A DNA stretch of 64,000 nucleotides, taken from Terebella lapidaria. Its lineage: Eukaryota > Annelida > Polychaeta > Terebellida > Terebellidae. The stretch spans positions 11,652,664 through 11,716,663 of the forward strand of contig OX424556.1 in the NCBI GenBank assembly GCA_949152475.1. The letters run 5' to 3'. A program made the position numbers and the translations under genes. How positions within the stretch are numbered: the stretch's first letter is position 1; every line of letters begins with the position of its first letter. Below, one piece after another: positions 59,278 through 64,000 of the stretch. Below the pieces are notes generated by a model. It saw only the letters and a list, made by a program, of their open reading frames with translations, did no database searches and was not told the DNA's origin.

Positions 59278-61754
59278 TATGTACATGTACTGTGGTTTTA
59301 ACCATATTACCGATATGTCTGTTTCCACATACATAGAGTTTCTGTTTATCACACTGCAGGTCACAGTTTTGCATCATTAAGAAAAAATCATTTGGGAACT
59401 TTATGGGGTTGAATGTACAAGAATTTCTGAGTTTTGTAGGAATCTGTAATGATTTTCACAATAGAATATCCAATCTGATGGTAAAAAAAATTACCAGTTG
59501 ACAGATAGCATATCCATGGATAGAGGTTATGTTAGTAGTTAACACATATAGGAAACCATACATGGACTTTAAAATGGTGATCTCGATTTCGCTCTTGGAT
59601 GACCTTCAGAGGTCAAATACTGATTTCTGAGCTCAGTTTGTTAAAAAAAATGGATGCAGGACCCAAAAGGGTGCATATTTTAGTGTTCAGAATTTATTTA
59701 GAGTCATGAAAATAGTCAAACATTTTTTATTACCTGGGATGACATTTAGAGTTCATTCACTGATTTATGAGCTCAATCATGTATTCAGAAAAAAGGTATA
59801 GGGCTTGAACAGTTGCATATACATGCAGACCCTCTAGTATTTAACAATGATGACCTCAATATGAGCAGGAACTCACACTTTAACAAGTTCCTATTCATGG
59901 TTAGTAGATATATGTTTTGTCTTAGTGAAGGAGTGTCAAAATGCAGTGAGTTAGCATTGTTTAAATAGAGAATTGATGTACATATATGATCGAATGTTCC
60001 AAAATTATGTACCTGGTATCAACGACCTCCACATATATGTATAAGATTCAATGGCATCAGCGTTTCTGACCCAAGTAACGAACATGGTTGTTTCAGGTCA
60101 TGCAAACTTTGGTGTAAGATGTGACTCTTTTATGCAATCTAAAGATAAATTGAGTTATGCACGGCCTGTGACATTTGCAGCATATTAGCTGTGTACATGT
60201 ATGAACTATATGGAAAATACTGTCCCTCATTCTCACCTGATAATACTGGTATGATATGCACAATTTGATTCTAATGTTATCTGTTTATAAACACTGTGAG
60301 AGTTTACTTGTATACTTTACCGGTGGATGTATGTACAAGTATCCCACAGCACTCTAATCATACTAGATAGATAGCTGGAGAGATCTGTATTTAGTGAGAA
60401 AAGGCTTTATATACAGATAAGCTGGGCAAAATACATACATCTATGCAGATTTCTATGCAGATGATGACTTCGGCATAGAAATTTGTTCAAAATTCCTGAG
60501 AGACGTGACAGCAATATCATATCTGTAGATTGTGCATCACGTATGTACATCACCCCTCTTAGAATACACTCTTGTTGTGTACTATCGATTATAAAAGAGA
60601 AGGAACCAATTGAAACTTTGATTTGTATGTTTACATATCAGTATATTACCACACCACACACACTACACATTGTAGTATCATAGAATGTGTCATTACCACG
60701 AGTATGTACATGATCCTGTCTGTTCTGGTATGGTGTTAATCATGCAATAATGTTACCCATCTTCATAATGAATCTTCAACTGTATGGTATCTGTGAGCGA
60801 CCACATACCTCAGATATCTGTAGTTATTACCACCTGCAGATGCCCATTGCACACCTGTTTTACAACTGGATATCATAATCTTATCATTAGGTTGCAGTAT
60901 TCAATACCAGAGATGTAAGAAATTATATGTACCAGTCAGTAACAAGAGGATGGAGTTTTAGTTTTTGTTTCTATATTTTACATGTACATAATGTGTACAC
61001 GATGTGTGGGTTTTCAATAAATTATAAAGAAATTCTCTAGTGTTATCTACATGTCATTACCGTATTGTTGTTTGCATATTTTGTGAGTGGAATTAATGTG
61101 CACTGTTGTATAATTCATGTACATGTATATATGGTACTATATGGTACTCACATTTTATCAAACAGAGAGTGTTGATTCTGGTACAGAAAAAGCAATATCT
61201 TAGAGGTAGAAATGATGTTAATGGCATGTTGATACATGAGCATGGCTGTAACATTTTATTTACATACAACCATAGGAATTAGAAAGAGGAAAACATACAT
61301 GTGTACACTCAACAGCTCAATACCCACTATCACACTGTGATTCTATTTTCTGTAATCTTATAAATACATGTAAGTGCTTGCATGAAAATGTAAACAAGTT
61401 GAAGTAGATTCAAGAAGTGATATCAAACTGGCTATATATCGAAACCTCACCACAAGATGCTTATTGAAAGTACATGTACATGTAAGATGTAGGATAATTC
61501 CTCCCACAAACCCAGTTGAAAGTTTCTCAGTGGAACAGTCATTCAAGTCATGGCGCGGGTTTACCAGCTAGATTGGCTGTCAATTTTCCAGTTTCATTAC
61601 TTATGCCGGTGTACACTGCAGAACCGTTCAATTCAAGTTTCCCACCCATCATCCCCAATAGGATGGAGGAAGTGCGCGATGAGTGGGGCACCTGGGTCTA
61701 CCCCAGTAGTGATAATAATAGTAATAATTCTGTTGTACACGTCACGTGTCAGTA
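59278..61754. other. Intergenic stretch, mostly unrecognised
   Basis: AT-rich DNA with many ACATGTACATGT words. 59560-59625 has a decayed piece resembling the TGACCTT-rich part of the AGGTTACC family. No gene supported. Confidence 0.35.
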
Positions 61755-62212
61755 TGACGAACTGTAAAACTACTTCAAATTTTTACTTCAAACTTTGGAG
61801 TTTGACGCCAAGTTTGATCATGTGAACCGAGACTTCACACTACTTCAAACTCCACCACAAAGTTTGATCAAACTCAAACATTTCAGGCTCGTGTCTACAT
61901 AAAATTTAGGAAAATGATTTTCACTTTGAAACTCGTGACATTGAAGTATATAACACAGCCGTTCAGCTTTAGTGTAACTTTCAACAAAGGAGCATCAGAA
62001 ATTAACGTCAAATGAAAATTTTGATGGAGTTTGAAGTGGGAAATTTGACCGTGTAAACCGGTGTTTGAAAGAGTTAGATCTACTTTGAAGTAGTTTGACG
62101 TGACGAGTTTGATCGTGTACAGTAAACACCCGCTATCAAAGTATTTCAAACTCACTATTAGGAGTTGAAGTAGAAAATTTTAAGTAGTATGATCGTGTAA
62201 ACCAGCCATTAG
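61755..62212. mobile_element. Foldback element related to 8970-9585
   Basis: Dense ACTTCAAACT and TTTGATCGTGTAAAC words in opposite orientations. The right end is GATCGTGTAAACCAGCCATTA; the left end is less clear. Probable hAT-like MITE. Confidence 0.5.
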
Positions 62213-63295
62213 AATCTCTGAGAGTAATCTTTTACTATAGAAATGTATTAGTAGGGGACCCGCGCTAAGGTCCCGTGACCAATTTTTCCAGAGGAAGGTT
62301 TGAAGGTGGTTTTAGGAAGATACTAATATACTTAATAAAATTAGAGGGTAGCACCCTCCCAAAAGTGTGGGCTAACTCCACCAGAGGGCGTAATCCAAGA
62401 TGGCCGCCACCGAAATAATGAAATCCCATTATTTTCAACAAATGTCATATAAATTCACCCTTTCTACCAGATTTATGTTATTTGCAAGTCAACTGTGATA
62501 CAGACAAATCAAATAAGCAATAAATTTGATGTTTCATCAATATTTAGTAGTCTGTGAGGCAAAAATTCAAGATGGCCGTCACCAAAATCGTCAAATTTTC
62601 ATGCGAATGTCGTTTCGGGTGCTCCCTCATGTCAAAATCTGGTGTTTACTACTGATTAATCATTCATATCATACATGTACAGTACTCAATATAAATACTG
62701 TTCCCTTATGTATTCAGTGACATACAAAGCAATATCCAAGATGGCGGCCGTTCAAACATGTCAATAATCCATTCAATTTCAGGTGTGTTGGTTGCCAGTG
62801 AATGATATCTTCCAGGCAAATGTTGCTTCCAGTCGTATAGCTCCATCGTTGTAACAGACTCCTCATATGTTTTTATACTTACATATTATGGTGAATTATT
62901 GCTATTACTCTTAATATTTTGTATTGCAAAATGAATGAATTTGAATGTCATTGTCATTGATATTTGGGTGTTGTATACATTTTCCTTCAGGTACATGTAC
63001 TGACCAACACAGCCAATGAATTTGGTTCCAGATTAAACGTTTTGCCTATAATAAAACAAATATATAGATGTAAAGCTAGTATGATAAGGTAATATTGACC
63101 AAAACTTTACAAAAACAGAAACTGGTAGTCGGCGAAGGTACCAGAAGTGTACATTAAGCATTTCAGCTTCATCAGATTGGGACATCGCTGAACTTACCTG
63201 GATAAGTTACTTAAGGGCTAGCTAAGGGAAGTTTGTTTCTCATCGCCTGTGTAACCGAGGATTGTCCTGCCATATAATTGCAGTGAAGAAGCATC
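62213..63295. other. 5' region of the gene at the right edge
   Basis: Contains three spaced copies of a YY1-like word on changing strands (CCAAGATGGCCGCC near 62395, CAAGATGGCC near 62570, CCAAGATGGCGGCC near 62738). 63100-63295 would be promoter or 5' UTR of the ORF starting at 63296. Confidence 0.35.
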
Positions 63296-64000
63296 ATGGC
63301 GACTCCTCAACGCCAAGACACAAAGAAACGTAAACTTGAAGAGTTAGAAGTGCATAGTTGCATCCTATGTGGTCTGGAGTGTGACGAAGACAGAAGTAGC
63401 ACTACCGATGAATCCTGGCGTCATCTCAAGTCTCTCGCTCAACATTGGATTGGTCTGGATCGATTTGAGACTGTACATGAAAGTATCGATTGGGAGAGAG
63501 GCCCGACAGGTGTATATTACCACAAGTGGTGCAAAACTGATATTGCCAGCGCCCGGAAGCTACAACAAGCAGTAACACGACAAGAAAAAGGCAAGTCTAC
63601 AACAAATGAAGAGGCTCCTGACAAAACTACGGATGAAGCCACAGATCCAGGCCAAACACGGCTCTCGCGGAATGAAGGCATGATACACTCAAAAGACCTT
63701 TGTGTCTGGTGCATGAAACCGGAGGACAAAAAACATCCCCAAAGAAAGGCCTGGCGCCTACTGCAAACTCGAGATGCCTGGCAAGCATTTAAGAATCACA
63801 CTGTATATCTTTCAGATGCATGCATGCGGGACCGATTACTAGCGGTCATTCACAACACATCTGATCCATTCGCGGCAGAAATCCGGTACCACAGTTCATG
63901 CTGGAACCAATACATATACCCTTCGTACACTGCTGAAACTGATGAAAAGAACTTGCACCTTCAAAATGTACGTCTATATGAAGTCCGAGAAATGTTTTTT
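63296..64000 (+). CDS. Uncharacterised protein with duplicated CxxC...YHxxC module, open at window edge
   Basis: ATG at 63296-63298 (context CATCATGG), 235 codons without a stop to the end of the window. A basic N-terminus (RQDTKKRKLEEL) is followed by two similar modules. Module 1 is CILCGLEC...SWRHL...VYYHKWCKTDI; module 2 is CVWCMKPE...AWRLL...RYHSSCWNQYI. Each pairs a CxxC with a YHxxC about 50-70 residues later, which suggests zinc binding. Similar modules are, from memory, common in large uncharacterised and transposon-associated proteins of invertebrates. Whether it is host gene or mobile-element gene is not decidable here. Confidence 0.6.
   Translation, partial: MATPQRQDTKKRKLEELEVHSCILCGLECDEDRSSTTDESWRHLKSLAQHWIGLDRFETVHESIDWERGPTGVYYHKWCKTDIASARKLQQAVTRQEKGKSTTNEEAPDKTTDEATDPGQTRLSRNEGMIHSKDLCVWCMKPEDKKHPQRKAWRLLQTRDAWQAFKNHTVYLSDACMRDRLLAVIHNTSDPFAAEIRYHSSCWNQYIYPSYTAETDEKNLHLQNVRLYEVREMFF

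Noticed and set aside
61516..61825. Plus-strand ORFs upstream of the foldback element
   Set aside because: Short, overlapping in two frames, and running into the foldback repeat; no domain seen.

Overview
This is a window of a repeat-rich animal nuclear genome. Genes are split by GT-AG introns whose positions and protein products match conserved metazoan families, and nothing here looks bacterial. The style (DIRS retrotransposons, many TA-target MITEs, Helentron-like elements with internal minisatellites, frequent ACATGTACATGT words) suggests a marine invertebrate, perhaps a deuterostome such as amphioxus, a hemichordate or an echinoderm. The species cannot be fixed from sequence alone.

Two host genes can be rebuilt exon by exon. 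On the minus strand, 456-2987 holds seven exons of an RNF121-type transmembrane RING E3 ligase; only the short first coding exon is missing. On the plus strand, 14 exons between 13616 and 57763 give a complete 428-residue AADAT / kynurenine aminotransferase II. All exon phases join correctly, and the PLP and substrate residues fall at the same numbers as in the human enzyme (R20, Y142, N202, D230, Y233, K263, R399). The gene is spread over 44 kb because its introns are full of mobile DNA. Intron 13 (21 kb) also carries minus-strand genes: a single-pass membrane protein with a 13-residue repeat, an immunoglobulin-domain membrane protein, and two exons of an unrecognised gene. At the right edge (from 63296) a plus-strand ORF runs off the window; it encodes a duplicated CxxC...YHxxC module of unknown function.

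Mobile DNA fills most of the rest. The largest item is a DIRS-type tyrosine-recombinase retrotransposon (20335-31436) with gag, RT-RNase H and recombinase frames, split inverted terminal repeats and an internal complementary region. Its 3' coding half is present three times in tandem (2355-bp units). It sits inside a copy of a second element family that has a minisatellite core, which in turn sits in AADAT intron 7. Four families of non-autonomous elements share one plan: a 5' terminal hairpin, a subterminal 3' inverted copy of the 5' end, a 3' hairpin, T-rich or T|T targets, no target duplication, and tandem repeats inside. That plan fits Helentron-associated (HINE) elements. They are nested in one another several times. 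Smaller foldback/MITE elements with TA, TTAA or 5-bp duplications fill 2-13 kb and reappear near 37, 59 and 62 kb.

Limits: exon calls rest on reading-frame continuity, splice consensus and recalled family similarity, with no alignment run. Element boundaries are accurate to a few bases where an end or empty site is visible, otherwise approximate. No tRNA, rRNA or CRISPR array was recognised.
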